NCBI RefSeq assembly: GCF_042429435.1 | Contig: NZ_JBHMAF010000004.1 | Reading direction: 5' to 3' (one strand) | DNA length: 64,000 nt | Source: Ectobacillus funiculus | GTDB lineage: Bacteria > Bacillota > Bacilli > Bacillales > Bacillaceae_G | Part shown: in pieces, positions 49,824-58,336 of the stretch | Layout of the letters: each line of letters begins with the position of its first letter | Numbering within the stretch: position 1 is the stretch's first letter | Notes under the pieces: generated by a model | The model's input: only the letters and a program-made list of their open reading frames with translations | What the model was told of the DNA's origin: nothing | Database searches by the model: none | Position numbers and translations under genes: made by a program

Positions 49824-50122
49824 GTATACCTTAAGCTAGGCTGATAGATGTTGAATCCTTGTAGCATCCGATACAAAAATAATGATAAGACAAGCTATTC
49901 TTTAGTGAATGCTGTATTTTCTGCAAAAAAAGGAACAATTTTTTCATTTTTCGTCTTGTCAGCGTTGTTTTATGAAAATATTTGTCTTGCTGTTACATAT
50001 ATATAAGATACATCACAATGAGAAATTATGGAGAAACAGCAGAGAGAAGCGCCGCGTTTTTAGTGGATACGTGCTATAATGGAGGTACATGAGACGGAAA
50101 GAAAAGGTAAGGAAGGGATGTC
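49824..50122. other. Intergenic region before kapD
   Basis: About 300 bp, AT-rich, presumably holding the kapD promoter (a weak TTGTCT...TAAGAT can be drawn near 49983). No gene, repeat or RNA recognised. Confidence 0.5.
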
Positions 50123-50746
50123 ATGAATGAACAGCAATTTTTATTTGTAGACTTTGAGTTTACGATGCCGGAAAACAAGAGACAGCCGGGCGGGTTCGTT
50201 CCGGAAATCATTGAGGTTGGGATTGTAGCGGTTGTTCATGATGAAGTAATTGACACATTCTCCTCATATGTAAAGCCGCAAAAGTTTCCTATTTTGACAG
50301 AACGGTGCAAAAAATTTTTGAATATTAGGCAGGAAGCTATTGATAGTGGGATTTCCTTTTCTGAACTAATTGAACGGTTGATGAACTACGAATCGACATA
50401 TCCAAGTACAGTTGTTACATGGGGCAATATGGATGTAAAGGTATTAAAGCAAAACTGTGGACTGGCAAATATTTCTTATCCTCTTAAGGGCAAGCACCGT
50501 GACTTGTCGCTGGAATACAAACGTTTTTTTGGAGACCGCAATCAAACGGGTCTTTGGAAGGCAATAGAATCATATGGGAAAAAAGGGACGGGTAAGCATC
50601 ATCGTGCGTTAGATGATGCACTGACAACGTATAGTATTTTTAAGCTAGTGGAAAAGGATAAAGAATACTTGCTTAAGCCAGCTCCAACGAAGATTGGTGA
50701 CTTAGTTGATTTTACAAAATTAATGAAAAAGGTGAGTACGAATTAA
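50123..50746 (+). CDS. kapD: 3'-5' exonuclease KapD, inhibitor of the KinA pathway
   Basis: DEDDh exonuclease fold: DFEFTMPE (Glu/Asp motif), VTWGNMDVKVLK, and HHRALDDALTT with the catalytic His-Asp. In B. subtilis KapD inhibits the KinA route to Spo0A activation; enzymatic target not known. 207 aa. SD AAGGAAGGG. A 14-bp terminator and TAR copy 20 follow. Confidence 0.93.
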   Translation: MNEQQFLFVDFEFTMPENKRQPGGFVPEIIEVGIVAVVHDEVIDTFSSYVKPQKFPILTERCKKFLNIRQEAIDSGISFSELIERLMNYESTYPSTVVTWGNMDVKVLKQNCGLANISYPLKGKHRDLSLEYKRFFGDRNQTGLWKAIESYGKKGTGKHHRALDDALTTYSIFKLVEKDKEYLLKPAPTKIGDLVDFTKLMKKVSTN

Positions 50747-50786
50747 AGACCAAATTACTGTTAGTAGTAATTTGGTCTTTAGTTTT
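50745..50786 (+). terminator. Terminator of kapD
   Basis: AAAGACCAAATTAC / GTAATTTGGTCTTT, then AGTTTT. Confidence 0.88.
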
Positions 50787-50885
50787 ACTTTGAGAAAGTA
50801 TAAATTTTCAGCTCGAAGTGAATTTGACGTATTAGGAACTTTTAGGAATACAGTGTAAGTGCAATTACGCGTTTGTCTTCGCCAT
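50787..50885 (+). repeat. TAR repeat, copy 20 (right hairpin lost)
   Basis: ACTTTGAGAAAGTATAAA, TTTTAGGAATACAGTGTAAG and CAATTACG recognisable; truncated after GTCTTCGCC. Begins right after the kapD terminator. Confidence 0.85.
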
Positions 50886-50936
50886 GTGAGCTTGGAAGTA
50901 ATGTATGAGCTTATATTATATGTACTGACGCATGTG

Positions 50937-51320
50937 TTATAGCTTGTAGTCAAGCTGTAAGCTGCTTAGATTTTCAAGGGAACGCTTTGCCCAAGGAGAA
51001 CCATCCTCCTGCAAATCTTTCTTTTGCCGCTCTAAAGCTTGGCGAAGTGACTCCTTGTAATCTGGAATTTCATCTTCGTATCGTTTTACCATTTGCTGCG
51101 GGATATTTGTTTGCTCTCGAAAAGCCAAAGCACGGCGTTCATGAAAAAATGGCACATCTGCTTGTTTGACGCTATGCAAGTCTCCTTGTGTTGGGTGTTT
51201 CAAAACAGCTAATACTTTAACGAGATAGTGCTGTGGTCTTATATCAGTAATTTCCCCGATATATTTCCCTGTTTTATATATACCTGTTACAATATCACCA
51301 ATTTTAAGTGTGTCCTCCAT
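50937..51320 (-). CDS. kapB: Kinase-associated protein KapB
   Basis: 127 aa, SH3-like barrel N-terminus (KIGDIVTGIYKTGKYIGEI) and helical C-terminus. In B. subtilis KapB is required for KinB-dependent phosphorelay signalling and is called a lipoprotein, but no lipobox is seen here, so peripheral attachment is more likely. Convergent with kapD; their gene order is conserved. SD in AAAAGGAGG. Confidence 0.92.
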   Translation of the reverse strand: MEDTLKIGDIVTGIYKTGKYIGEITDIRPQHYLVKVLAVLKHPTQGDLHSVKQADVPFFHERRALAFREQTNIPQQMVKRYEDEIPDYKESLRQALERQKKDLQEDGSPWAKRSLENLSSLQLDYKL

Positions 51321-51449
51321 CTTTTAACCTCCTTTTTTTCCATCGTACCGAATTTGCAAGATGCCTGTCAAAAGTCCTTGCTATATTTTTTGAGTGTAAT
51401 TCTATATAATGTAAAAAAGAATAACCATGCTCGTCTGTAAAGGAGTGGA

Positions 51450-51656
51450 ATGATCATGCTACCTTTGTATTTTCCAGAAAACAAGCTTGAGTATATTCCA
51501 GCGGCGGTTACGTGTTTGTTGTTTATTTTTGGTGCGGTTTTTACATGGAGAATGTTTATAAAGGTCTCCAAGAGAGAGCAGCAGCAATTTGAACAGATGG
51601 AACAGAATTTAAAGGAAATGGACAATACGGTATCGGATACACCGGCATCAAAATAA
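51450..51656 (+). CDS. Small single-TM membrane protein
   Basis: 68 aa: one membrane segment (IPAAVTCLLFIFGAVFTW), then a charged, coiled-coil-like tail (REQQQFEQMEQNLKEMDN). No family named with confidence. SD AAAGGAG 4-10 bases before two in-frame ATGs. Terminator and TAR copy 21 follow. Confidence 0.75.
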   Translation: MIMLPLYFPENKLEYIPAAVTCLLFIFGAVFTWRMFIKVSKREQQQFEQMEQNLKEMDNTVSDTPASK

Positions 51657-51660
51657 GTGG

Positions 51661-51686
51661 GCTTGCCTCTGAGGCGGGCTTTTTTT
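51661..51686 (+). terminator. Terminator of the 68-aa gene
   Basis: GCTTGCC / GGCGGGC stem (one G-U) with TTTTTTT; TAR copy 21 starts at the next base. Confidence 0.8.
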
Positions 51687-51806
51687 ATTTGAAGAAAATA
51701 TAAAGTTCTAGCTAGAAGACAGTTCGACGTAGTGAGAAAGTATGAGTAGGGCTACGCCTCTGTCTTCGCCCAAAGGCAGGGCTCGCCAATCGGCGAGTTC
51801 TCTTTA
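51687..51806 (+). repeat. TAR repeat, copy 21
   Basis: Left end degenerate (ATTTGAAGAAAATATAAA), inner 3' arm deleted, right end intact: CTCGCCAATCGGCGAG then TTCTCTTTA. Confidence 0.82.
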
Positions 51807-51864
51807 GTATGTTTTATTCTGAGAGGGGGAAGATAAGGAAAGAATGAATGTAGAGGGGGATTGT

Positions 51865-52401
51865 ATGCAACGAAAACTGTTAGGTGCGTGTTTTGTGCTG
51901 GCTCTTCTTGCAGGCTGTGATCAAGGTGAGCCGAAGGAAGTAGAAGTGAAGCTGCAAAATGAATCTGGAGACGAAGTGGGGAAGGCGACCCTTTCTGACC
52001 AGCCGGGCGGCTTGCAGATTAAAATTGAAGCAAAAGGCTTTAAACCTGGTCCGCATGGTTTTCATATCCATGAAGTAGGGGTATGCAAGGCACCTGATTT
52101 TTCTTCTTCGGGCAATCATTTTAACCCTGGGGGAAAAGAGCATGGTTTGCTGAACCAGAATGGAGCGGAAAACGGTGATCTACCAAATTTAATTGCGGAT
52201 GATAAAGGAGAAATTAAAGCAGAAATTATGGCACCGAACGCATCTTTGAAGGGAGGGAAGAGTACGCTGCGTCGTAAAGATGGAGCCTCTCTTATTATTA
52301 CAGAAAATGCGGATGATGGCATGACGCAGCCGACAGGAAAGTCTGGCAAGCGTTTAGCCTGCGGAGTGATTGTGAAGAGATCAGCGGAAACAAAAGAATA
52401 A
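51865..52401 (-). other. Antisense strand of yojM: no feature
   Basis: Listed only to state that the opposite strand of the SOD-like gene holds no supported gene. Confidence 0.3.
51865..52401 (+). CDS. yojM: Cu/Zn-SOD-like lipoprotein YojM with missing metal ligands
   Basis: 178 aa: lipobox LLAGC, then a SodC-like domain. First Cu ligands present (HGFHIHEVG) and the bridging/Zn His pair GNHFNPGGKEHG; disulfide-type CKAP and LACGVI. But the later Zn-ligand position reads GAENGDLPNL (no His), and the final Cu-His strand reads SLIITENADD in place of VVHEKADD. B. subtilis YojM also lacks Cu ligands, so weak or no SOD activity is expected (inference). ATG 51865 follows AGAGGGGG. Confidence 0.88.
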   Translation: MQRKLLGACFVLALLAGCDQGEPKEVEVKLQNESGDEVGKATLSDQPGGLQIKIEAKGFKPGPHGFHIHEVGVCKAPDFSSSGNHFNPGGKEHGLLNQNGAENGDLPNLIADDKGEIKAEIMAPNASLKGGKSTLRRKDGASLIITENADDGMTQPTGKSGKRLACGVIVKRSAETKE

Positions 52402-52432
52402 AGCAGTCCCACGTACTGTGGGACTGCTTTTA
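52401..52432. terminator. Bidirectional terminator yojM / patB
   Basis: AAGCAGTCCCAC / GTGGGACTGCTT, 5-base loop, then TTAT. Confidence 0.88.
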
Positions 52433-53599
52433 TACATTTTGCGTGGAGTTCTTTACTGCATCTCGCAAACGAATCAACGCTTCCTGCAAAATAGATCTTG
52501 GACAACCGAGATTGAGACGGATAAATCCTTCGCCGCCGGGACCGAATTTCTCGCCTGGTTCGACAACGATTTTTCCCTTCTTTTGCAGAAGATTGAGACG
52601 AGCTTCCTTTGATAGTCCCAGCTTTGAACAATCCACCCAAAGCAAGTATGTTCCTTCAGGTTGATATGGTTTTAGCTCTGGTATTTCAGTTTGAATATAT
52701 TTATATGCAAACTGAGCATTTTCTTCTAAATACACTAGTAGATTATCTAGCCACTCCTCGCAGCTTGTATAAGCTGTCTCCATTGCTGTTGAAGCGAACA
52801 GATTCAAGGAGTAGAAGCCTTGTTGGTGTAAGATCTTTGTAAATTGCTTTCGAAGCACCTCGTTTGGAATAATAGAAGCCGATGCTTGTAAACCGGCAAT
52901 ATTGAATGTTTTACTTGGAGCTATACAGGTAATAGTACGTGAAGCAAGGTCGTCCGACAGAGAAGCGAGCGGTGTATGAACATGTCCGCTGAAAATAATA
53001 TCGGCATGAATGTCATCTGATACGATGATTACATCATACTCTATACACAGCTTACCTAGTCGCTGCAGCTCCTCCTTCGTCCATACACGACCAACGGGAT
53101 TATGGGGACTGCACAAAATCATAAGGCGAATTCCTTGCTTGAATTTGGCCTCTAGGTCTTCCCAATCCATTTCATATTGACCATTTTGGATAATGAGGGG
53201 ATTTATTACTACCTCTCGTCCGTTTTTCGTCACCATATCAAAAAATGGCGCATATACGGGGGATTGAACAAGTACCTTGTCACTTGGAGCTGTGAAGGCT
53301 TGAACGGCGACACCTAACGCAGGCACGACACCAGGTGTAAGCACAATGGAGCTTTTCTCAATACTCCATGCATAACGTTCCTTTGTCCAATGGATAATGG
53401 CGCGGTATAAATCCTCGCTGCCAAATGTATATCCGAAAACCCCATGCTCTACTCGTTGCCGCAGAGCGTCCTGAATCGCTTGTGGTGCAGCGAAATCCAT
53501 ATCTGCCACCCATAAATGCAGTAAGTCATCGTCCTTATGTAAATCCCATTTCACAGAATTGGTTCCGCGTCGATGGATCGTTTTATCAAATTCTTTCAC
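52430..53599 (-). CDS. patB: Cystathionine beta-lyase PatB (MalY family)
   Basis: PLP fold-type-I aminotransferase-like C-S lyase, 389 aa. PLP Lys in APSKTFNIAGLQ, Asn in CSPHNPVGR, C-terminal Arg in FIRLNLGCP. In B. subtilis PatB cleaves cystathionine. GTG start about 11 bases after GGGAGG. Convergent with yojM. Confidence 0.93.
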   Translation of the reverse strand: MKEFDKTIHRRGTNSVKWDLHKDDDLLHLWVADMDFAAPQAIQDALRQRVEHGVFGYTFGSEDLYRAIIHWTKERYAWSIEKSSIVLTPGVVPALGVAVQAFTAPSDKVLVQSPVYAPFFDMVTKNGREVVINPLIIQNGQYEMDWEDLEAKFKQGIRLMILCSPHNPVGRVWTKEELQRLGKLCIEYDVIIVSDDIHADIIFSGHVHTPLASLSDDLASRTITCIAPSKTFNIAGLQASASIIPNEVLRKQFTKILHQQGFYSLNLFASTAMETAYTSCEEWLDNLLVYLEENAQFAYKYIQTEIPELKPYQPEGTYLLWVDCSKLGLSKEARLNLLQKKGKIVVEPGEKFGPGGEGFIRLNLGCPRSILQEALIRLRDAVKNSTQNV

Positions 53600-53698
53600 A
53601 AATGTTCATCCTCCCTTGTTGATACCCTTTTTTTTCAGCATAGCGTATGTGTTACAATAAAGAAAGAAGTCAATCTTGTAAAAAAAAGGAGTAAATTT

Positions 53699-53950
53699 AT
53701 GGACAACGTGTACGCACAGATGGTTGAGATAGTAAAGGAATGGGATCCGTTTGGCTATGGTTCTGACTTTTACGAAACCGAAGCTGTCGATGTCGTGCAA
53801 ATTGCTGATTCATTTGATGACGCTGACTACATTTCCAGAAAAATTCAGCATGTTTATTTTATGTCCTTTGAAGAAGTCGTTGCGATAGAAAAATGCAAGC
53901 AGCTTGCAGAGAGACTGTTGAGCATTAAAAATGCAGGAAGCTGCAGATAG
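53699..53950 (+). CDS. yugE: DUF1871 family protein YugE
   Basis: 83-aa acidic helical protein, conserved position next to patB/yugF; the fold is known but function is not. Start 7 bases after AAAAGGAG (ATG 53699). Confidence 0.88.
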   Translation: MDNVYAQMVEIVKEWDPFGYGSDFYETEAVDVVQIADSFDDADYISRKIQHVYFMSFEEVVAIEKCKQLAERLLSIKNAGSCR

Positions 53951-53974
53951 AGCTCGGTTTGGTCATAGGGAATG

Positions 53975-54010
53975 AAAAAGATGAGTCTTGTGTGGACTCA
54001 TCTTTTTACT
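53975..54010 (+). terminator. Terminator of yugE
   Basis: AAAAAGATGAGTC / GACTCATCTTTTT, 7-base loop; TAR copy 22 follows. Confidence 0.9.
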
Positions 54011-54119
54011 GCACTTTAAGAGTATAAATCTCCAGCCAGCAGCACATTCGACGCAGGAAATTTTAGGAGCAAAGTGTAAGTGCAGCTGTGCCTCTCCGTG
54101 CCGAGGCTGTCCTCTTTCG
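54011..54119 (+). repeat. TAR repeat, copy 22
   Basis: Arms GCACTTTA / CAAAGTGT pair; AAATCTCC / GGAAATTT nearly; right hairpin replaced by GCCGAGGC, ends CTCTTTCG. Confidence 0.82.
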
Positions 54120-54161
54120 TGATTTGCTCGTAATGGATTCAGAAACATAAACGGGAGCTAT

Positions 54162-55013
54162 TTATTGTGCTTCGGAGATGCCGGCAAATTCCACAATATT
54201 TTCATATACATGCTGCGGCTTTTCTTCCGGAAGCAGATGGCCTGCTTTTTCATAGGAAATAAATCGTGAATTTTTTAAATCACTATGCAGGCGTTTTCCT
54301 ACAGAGATAGGAACGACCTTATCTTCTTCTCCCCAAATAAGGAGAGATGGTATTTCAATTTGCTGCAGTTCACAGGATGGTAAGTCTCCTTCCCGGTCGC
54401 GAATCATGCGTGTTAAAGCATGGAAGATACGTTCATCAAAAAATGGTGCAGCATAGCCTTGCATCATTTCATCATCAATCAGTGAACGATCATGAATAAC
54501 ATTGAGCAAATTTTTCAGTACGCCGCTTCGCACAAGCCAGTTTTTAATGTACAAATAAAAAAATGGCAAGTACGAGGAGTAGACAAGGGAAAAGTGTGAT
54601 TTTGGTAAATATCCCGAGCTGCAAATGAGTACTGTTTTATCCACAAGATCAGGACGTTGTTTGCTAATGTACAATGCAATTTGTCCACCCATAGAATGTC
54701 CAACAAGAATGATATTTGAAAGGTGTAAATGCTCAACAAGAGAAACAACGATATTTGCCATATTTCGATACGAATATGTAAAATCTTTTGATTTGTCACT
54801 CTTTCCAAACGGCGGTAAGTCGAGAGCGACAACGGCCCCGTGCTGTGCGAGCAGCGGAATCAGGCGACGGTAGCTGAAGGTAGAGGATAAAAAGCCATGA
54901 ATTAATACGAACGTTGTTTTGTTTGAATTTGGCTCATAATTATATAGCTCGTAATGGACTGTAATACCGTAGATAGAGAATGGAGGGAGAGGGAACTGCC
55001 CCTGTTGCTTCAT
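54162..55013 (-). CDS. yugF: Alpha/beta hydrolase YugF
   Basis: 283-aa serine hydrolase: oxyanion HGFLSS, nucleophile elbow VGHSMGGQ, acid in WGEEDKVVP, and His in EKAGHLLPEE. Lipase/esterase-like; substrate unknown. SD GGGGTGA 5 bases before ATG. Conserved neighbour of yugE. Confidence 0.92.
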   Translation of the reverse strand: MKQQGQFPLPPFSIYGITVHYELYNYEPNSNKTTFVLIHGFLSSTFSYRRLIPLLAQHGAVVALDLPPFGKSDKSKDFTYSYRNMANIVVSLVEHLHLSNIILVGHSMGGQIALYISKQRPDLVDKTVLICSSGYLPKSHFSLVYSSYLPFFYLYIKNWLVRSGVLKNLLNVIHDRSLIDDEMMQGYAAPFFDERIFHALTRMIRDREGDLPSCELQQIEIPSLLIWGEEDKVVPISVGKRLHSDLKNSRFISYEKAGHLLPEEKPQHVYENIVEFAGISEAQ

Positions 55014-55037
55014 CTTTTATCACCCCATTAGTTTTTT

Positions 55038-55167
55038 ACACTGTAAGAAAATATCAATTTCTAGCTGGAAGCTAGTTTGACGTAGTCGGAAATTTTAGAA
55101 ATACAGCACAAGTGCAACTACGCCTCTGTCTACGCCTAACAGCTTGCCAATCGGCGAGTTTTCTTTA
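55038..55167 (+). repeat. TAR repeat, copy 23 (full length)
   Basis: Arms ACACTGTA / TACAGCAC; inner ATTTCTA / CGGAAAT; hairpin TTGCCAATCGGCGAG TTTTCTTTA. An exception: preceded by a T-run but no convincing hairpin. Confidence 0.88.
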
Positions 55168-55399
55168 TCTATCATCCCCATTCCGTTATGTTCTATGCTC
55201 GGGAAAAGATAGAACTGTTAGGGGAACTCGTACAGTCTTTTATATTTTCGTCTCCTCGAAGTCGATAATTGTGGCATAATATAGAGAGATGCTTGCGGCT
55301 GCAAACGTATCTTCCTCTCACTAAAAAAAGAGAATTTTTCAAAGGTTTAGATAACCTGTATACTTTTAGTGAAAATACATGGATAAGGAGTTCAAGACG
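55168..55399. other. Upstream region of alaR
   Basis: AT-rich with a GGCATAATATAG stretch near 55274 that could be a -10 region; no full promoter, RNA or gene recognised. Confidence 0.4.
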
Positions 55400-55897
55400 A
55401 TGACTGAAAAAGAACTGGAATTGTTAGAATGTCTAGAAAAGAACAGCCGTCTGCCAGTCGATACATTGGCAAAAATGCTTGATATTGATGTCGAAGAAGT
55501 ACAGACGATGATGAAGAAATTCGAAGAAAGTAAAGTAATCGTCAATTATGTGACGCTTGTTGACTGGACGAAGGTAGCAGAGCAGGAAGGCTTGACGGCG
55601 ATGATTGATGTGAAGGTTACGCCAAAGCGTGATGTTGGCTTTGATGAAATCGCAGAGAAAATTTACCGATATCCAGAAGTGAAATCTGTTTATTTAATGT
55701 CCGGCGCATATGATTTGTCTATTGTCTTAGAAGGGAAAACGATGTCAGAGGTAGCTAGCTTTGTGGCACAAAAGCTTTCTACGCTGGATTCTGTTTTATC
55801 TACAACAACGCATTTCATTTTGAAGAAATATAAGCATGATGGGATTGTGTATGAGCAAGGGGACAATAATGATAAGCGGATGATGGTGACGCCATGA
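55400..55897 (+). CDS. alaR: Lrp/AsnC-family regulator AlaR
   Basis: 165 aa: N-terminal HTH (DTLAKMLDIDVEEVQTMMKKFEE) and RAM ligand domain (VYLMSGAYDLSIVLEG). Position and overlap with the aminotransferase match B. subtilis AlaR, which activates alaT. ATG 55400 is 9 bases after AAGGAG. Stop overlaps alaT by ATGA. Confidence 0.93.
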   Translation: MTEKELELLECLEKNSRLPVDTLAKMLDIDVEEVQTMMKKFEESKVIVNYVTLVDWTKVAEQEGLTAMIDVKVTPKRDVGFDEIAEKIYRYPEVKSVYLMSGAYDLSIVLEGKTMSEVASFVAQKLSTLDSVLSTTTHFILKKYKHDGIVYEQGDNNDKRMMVTP

Positions 55898-57096
55898 AGA
55901 CGTTCACTTTGTCTGAAACAGCAACATCGCTGAAGCCATCTGGCATCCGCAAATTTTTTGATCTTGCGTCAGGAATGGAAGGCGTAATTTCACTTGGTGT
56001 TGGGGAACCAGATTTTGTAACACCATGGAATGTGCGCGAAGCAGCTATTCGTTCTCTAGAGGAGGGCTATACAGCTTATACAGCAAATGCTGGACTGTTA
56101 GAGCTGCGTCAGGAGGCATCTAGTTATTTCAAACGAAAATTCGATGTTTCGTATGATGCGTCAGAAATCCTCATTACAGTAGGGGCAAGCGAAGCAATTG
56201 ATATCGCATTACGAACCATTATCAATCCTGGTGATGAGGTGCTTGTTATTGAGCCATGCTTTGTTGCATATGCACCGCTTGTTACGCTTGCGGGAGGAAT
56301 TCCAATCTCTGTTTCTACGAGTCCTGAAAACGGATTTAAGCTGCAGCCGGAGGAGCTAGAGGCAGCTATTACAGAGCATACGAAAGCGATGCTTCTTTGT
56401 TCACCAAGCAATCCAACAGGTACTTCATTAAATAAGGATGAGCTAGAAGCGATTGCTGATGTTGTAGAACGTTATAATCTGATTGTATTGTCTGATGAAA
56501 TTTATGCAGAGCTGATGTATGACGAAGCATATACAAGCTTTGCCAGCATTGAGGGCATGCGCGACCATACCATTTTAATTTCCGGTTTTTCTAAAGGCTT
56601 TGCAATGACAGGCTGGCGCCTTGGAATGGTGGCAGCTCCGGTCTTTTTCCTTGAGCATATGCTGAAAATTCATCAATACATGCTTATGTGTGCACCGACG
56701 ATGGCGCAGTTTGCGGCGATTGAGGCGCTGCGGGCAGGCGACCGGGATGTAATTGCGATGCGGAAAAGCTACAAGCAGAGAAGAAATTTTATCGTGAAAT
56801 CATTTAATGAAATGGGTTTAACATGTCATATGCCAGGAGGCGCATTTTATGCGTTTCCGTCTATTCGTTCCACAGGCATGACATCGGAACAATTTGCTGA
56901 GGAGCTACTGCTTGAGGAGAAGGTTGCAGTTGTGCCAGGGTCTGTATTTGGAGAAAGCGGCAACGGTTATATTCGCTGTTCGTATGCGACCTCTATGGAG
57001 CAATTGATGGAGGCAGTTAAGCGCATCAAACGTTTTGTAGACAAAAAAAGAGACAAAACGATGAATGTTTTGTCCCAAAAAGGGGGGGAATACTAG
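55894..57096 (+). CDS. alaT: Alanine-type aminotransferase AlaT
   Basis: 400-aa class-I PLP aminotransferase: GEPDFVTPW, PSNPTG, PLP Lys in SGFSKGFAMTGWRLG, and RCSYAT near the C-terminus. Makes alanine from pyruvate in B. subtilis. Translationally coupled to alaR. Confidence 0.94.
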   Translation: MKTFTLSETATSLKPSGIRKFFDLASGMEGVISLGVGEPDFVTPWNVREAAIRSLEEGYTAYTANAGLLELRQEASSYFKRKFDVSYDASEILITVGASEAIDIALRTIINPGDEVLVIEPCFVAYAPLVTLAGGIPISVSTSPENGFKLQPEELEAAITEHTKAMLLCSPSNPTGTSLNKDELEAIADVVERYNLIVLSDEIYAELMYDEAYTSFASIEGMRDHTILISGFSKGFAMTGWRLGMVAAPVFFLEHMLKIHQYMLMCAPTMAQFAAIEALRAGDRDVIAMRKSYKQRRNFIVKSFNEMGLTCHMPGGAFYAFPSIRSTGMTSEQFAEELLLEEKVAVVPGSVFGESGNGYIRCSYATSMEQLMEAVKRIKRFVDKKRDKTMNVLSQKGGEY

Positions 57097-57167
57097 AAAG
57101 CCATGTGTTAGTATTGTATCCGTATTTTTACAATTTATACGTGATGATAGAAAAATTTTTCGTAATT

Positions 57168-57196
57168 TTGAATGAAATAGGAGCACGTGGTATAAT
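57168..57196 (+). promoter_or_regulatory. Sigma-A promoter of yugI
   Basis: TTGAAT, 17 bases, TATAAT, about 40 bp before the start codon. Confidence 0.78.
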
Positions 57197-57237
57197 TTAC
57201 TAATATGAAGAAAAGGTAAATTTATAGGAGTGTTTCT

Positions 57238-57606
57238 ATGCTGGACAAATATCATCGTGGGACAGTTGTGAAAGGAAAGGTTACAGGCATTCAAGGATAC
57301 GGTGCGTTTGTTGCTTTGGATGAATCTACACAAGGCTTGGTCCACATCTCGGAAATTACAAATGGATACGTAAAAGACATTCGTGATTTTTTAAAAGTCG
57401 GAGATGAGGTACAAGTTAAGGTGCTGTCTGTAGATGAAGAAAGCGGGAAAATTAGCTTATCACTCAAGGCGATTCAAGAGCCATCTTTATCAAAGAGACA
57501 GACAGTGCTGTGCGTTCCAAAGCCGGATGCCGCAGGTTTTAATACGCTGCGTGACAAGCTGACAGAATGGATTGAGCAGTCACAAGAACATAATGCGGTA
57601 AAGTGA
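57238..57606 (+). CDS. yugI: S1-domain general stress protein 13 (YugI)
   Basis: 122 aa with one S1 RNA-binding domain (GTVVKGKVTGIQGYGAFVAL...LVHISEI...VKVLSVDEESGKISLSLK). Ribosome-associated stress protein in Bacillus. SD TAGGAG 7 bases upstream. Confidence 0.93.
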   Translation: MLDKYHRGTVVKGKVTGIQGYGAFVALDESTQGLVHISEITNGYVKDIRDFLKVGDEVQVKVLSVDEESGKISLSLKAIQEPSLSKRQTVLCVPKPDAAGFNTLRDKLTEWIEQSQEHNAVK

Positions 57607-57663
57607 CAAGCCTTCGCCGTCTGTTATGCGATCGGGGACGATGCTTCTCGAAAAGGATGAGGG

Positions 57664-57714
57664 AACCAGAAAATAAAAAAGAAGGCAAATAGCCTTCTTT
57701 TTTATTTTCTGGTT
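57664..57714. terminator. 23-bp perfect bidirectional terminator yugI / yuzA
   Basis: AACCAGAAAATAAAAAAGAA plus GGC pairs base for base with its mirror arm around AAATA. The strongest stem in the window. Confidence 0.9.
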
Positions 57715-57717
57715 AAC

Positions 57718-57951
57718 TTAACGTACTTCCCGGGCTTCTGGGCGTGTGCCGAGCTCTTCAGAAGGTTTAAATAGTAAGCCAAGGTTGATGAGGCCAGAAA
57801 GTCCTACAAGACCATATACAATGCGTGATAGTGCTGCATCTTGTCCGCCGAAAATAGCGGCTACTAAATCAAATTGGAAGAAGCCGATGAGTCCCCAGTT
57901 TAATGCACCGATTATCGTTAACACTAAAGCAATACGTTGTAAAGTGCTCAT
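57718..57951 (-). CDS. yuzA: DUF378 membrane protein YuzA
   Basis: 77 aa with two membrane segments (IALVLTIIGALNWGLIGFF; IVYGLVGLSGLINLGLLF), the DUF378 pattern. Function unknown. ATG 57951 after AAGGAGGA. Confidence 0.9.
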   Translation of the reverse strand: MSTLQRIALVLTIIGALNWGLIGFFQFDLVAAIFGGQDAALSRIVYGLVGLSGLINLGLLFKPSEELGTRPEAREVR

Positions 57952-58046
57952 ATAAGAATTCCTCCTTGTTTTATTGCTTCCTTTATAGAATGTATTTCGT
58001 ACAATCTCCTTATGCATATTTTTTTAGGAAACAGATATTTTTTGGT

Positions 58047-58181
58047 ACACTTTAAGCAAGGCTAAACCTCTAGCCTGTAGCGAATTCAACGTAACAGGAA
58101 ATTTTAGCAACAAAGTATAAATGCAACTACGCCTCTGTCTTCGCCCAGGAGCAGGGCTCGCCAGTCGGCGAGTTTTCTTTA
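58047..58181 (+). repeat. TAR repeat, copy 24 (full length)
   Basis: Arms ACACTTTA / CAAAGTAT; hairpin CTCGCCAGTCGGCGAG TTTTCTTTA. Not preceded by a clear terminator stem. Confidence 0.88.
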
Positions 58182-58336
58182 TTTTAATGCTTTAGGGTGT
58201 TGTCTCGTGGAGAAACGGTGAATCTATTTGGTGAACCGATAAACAGGAACTTTTCAGTTATCCATTTTTATTTCATAAGTATTAATCGGATATTCCCTTT
58301 AAGAGAAAGTTATCTTACTAAAAAGGAGGAACACAC

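Noticed and set aside
52116..52640. Minus-strand frame of 174 codons over yojM and patB end
   Set aside because: Crosses a strong terminator and overlaps two real genes; no SD.
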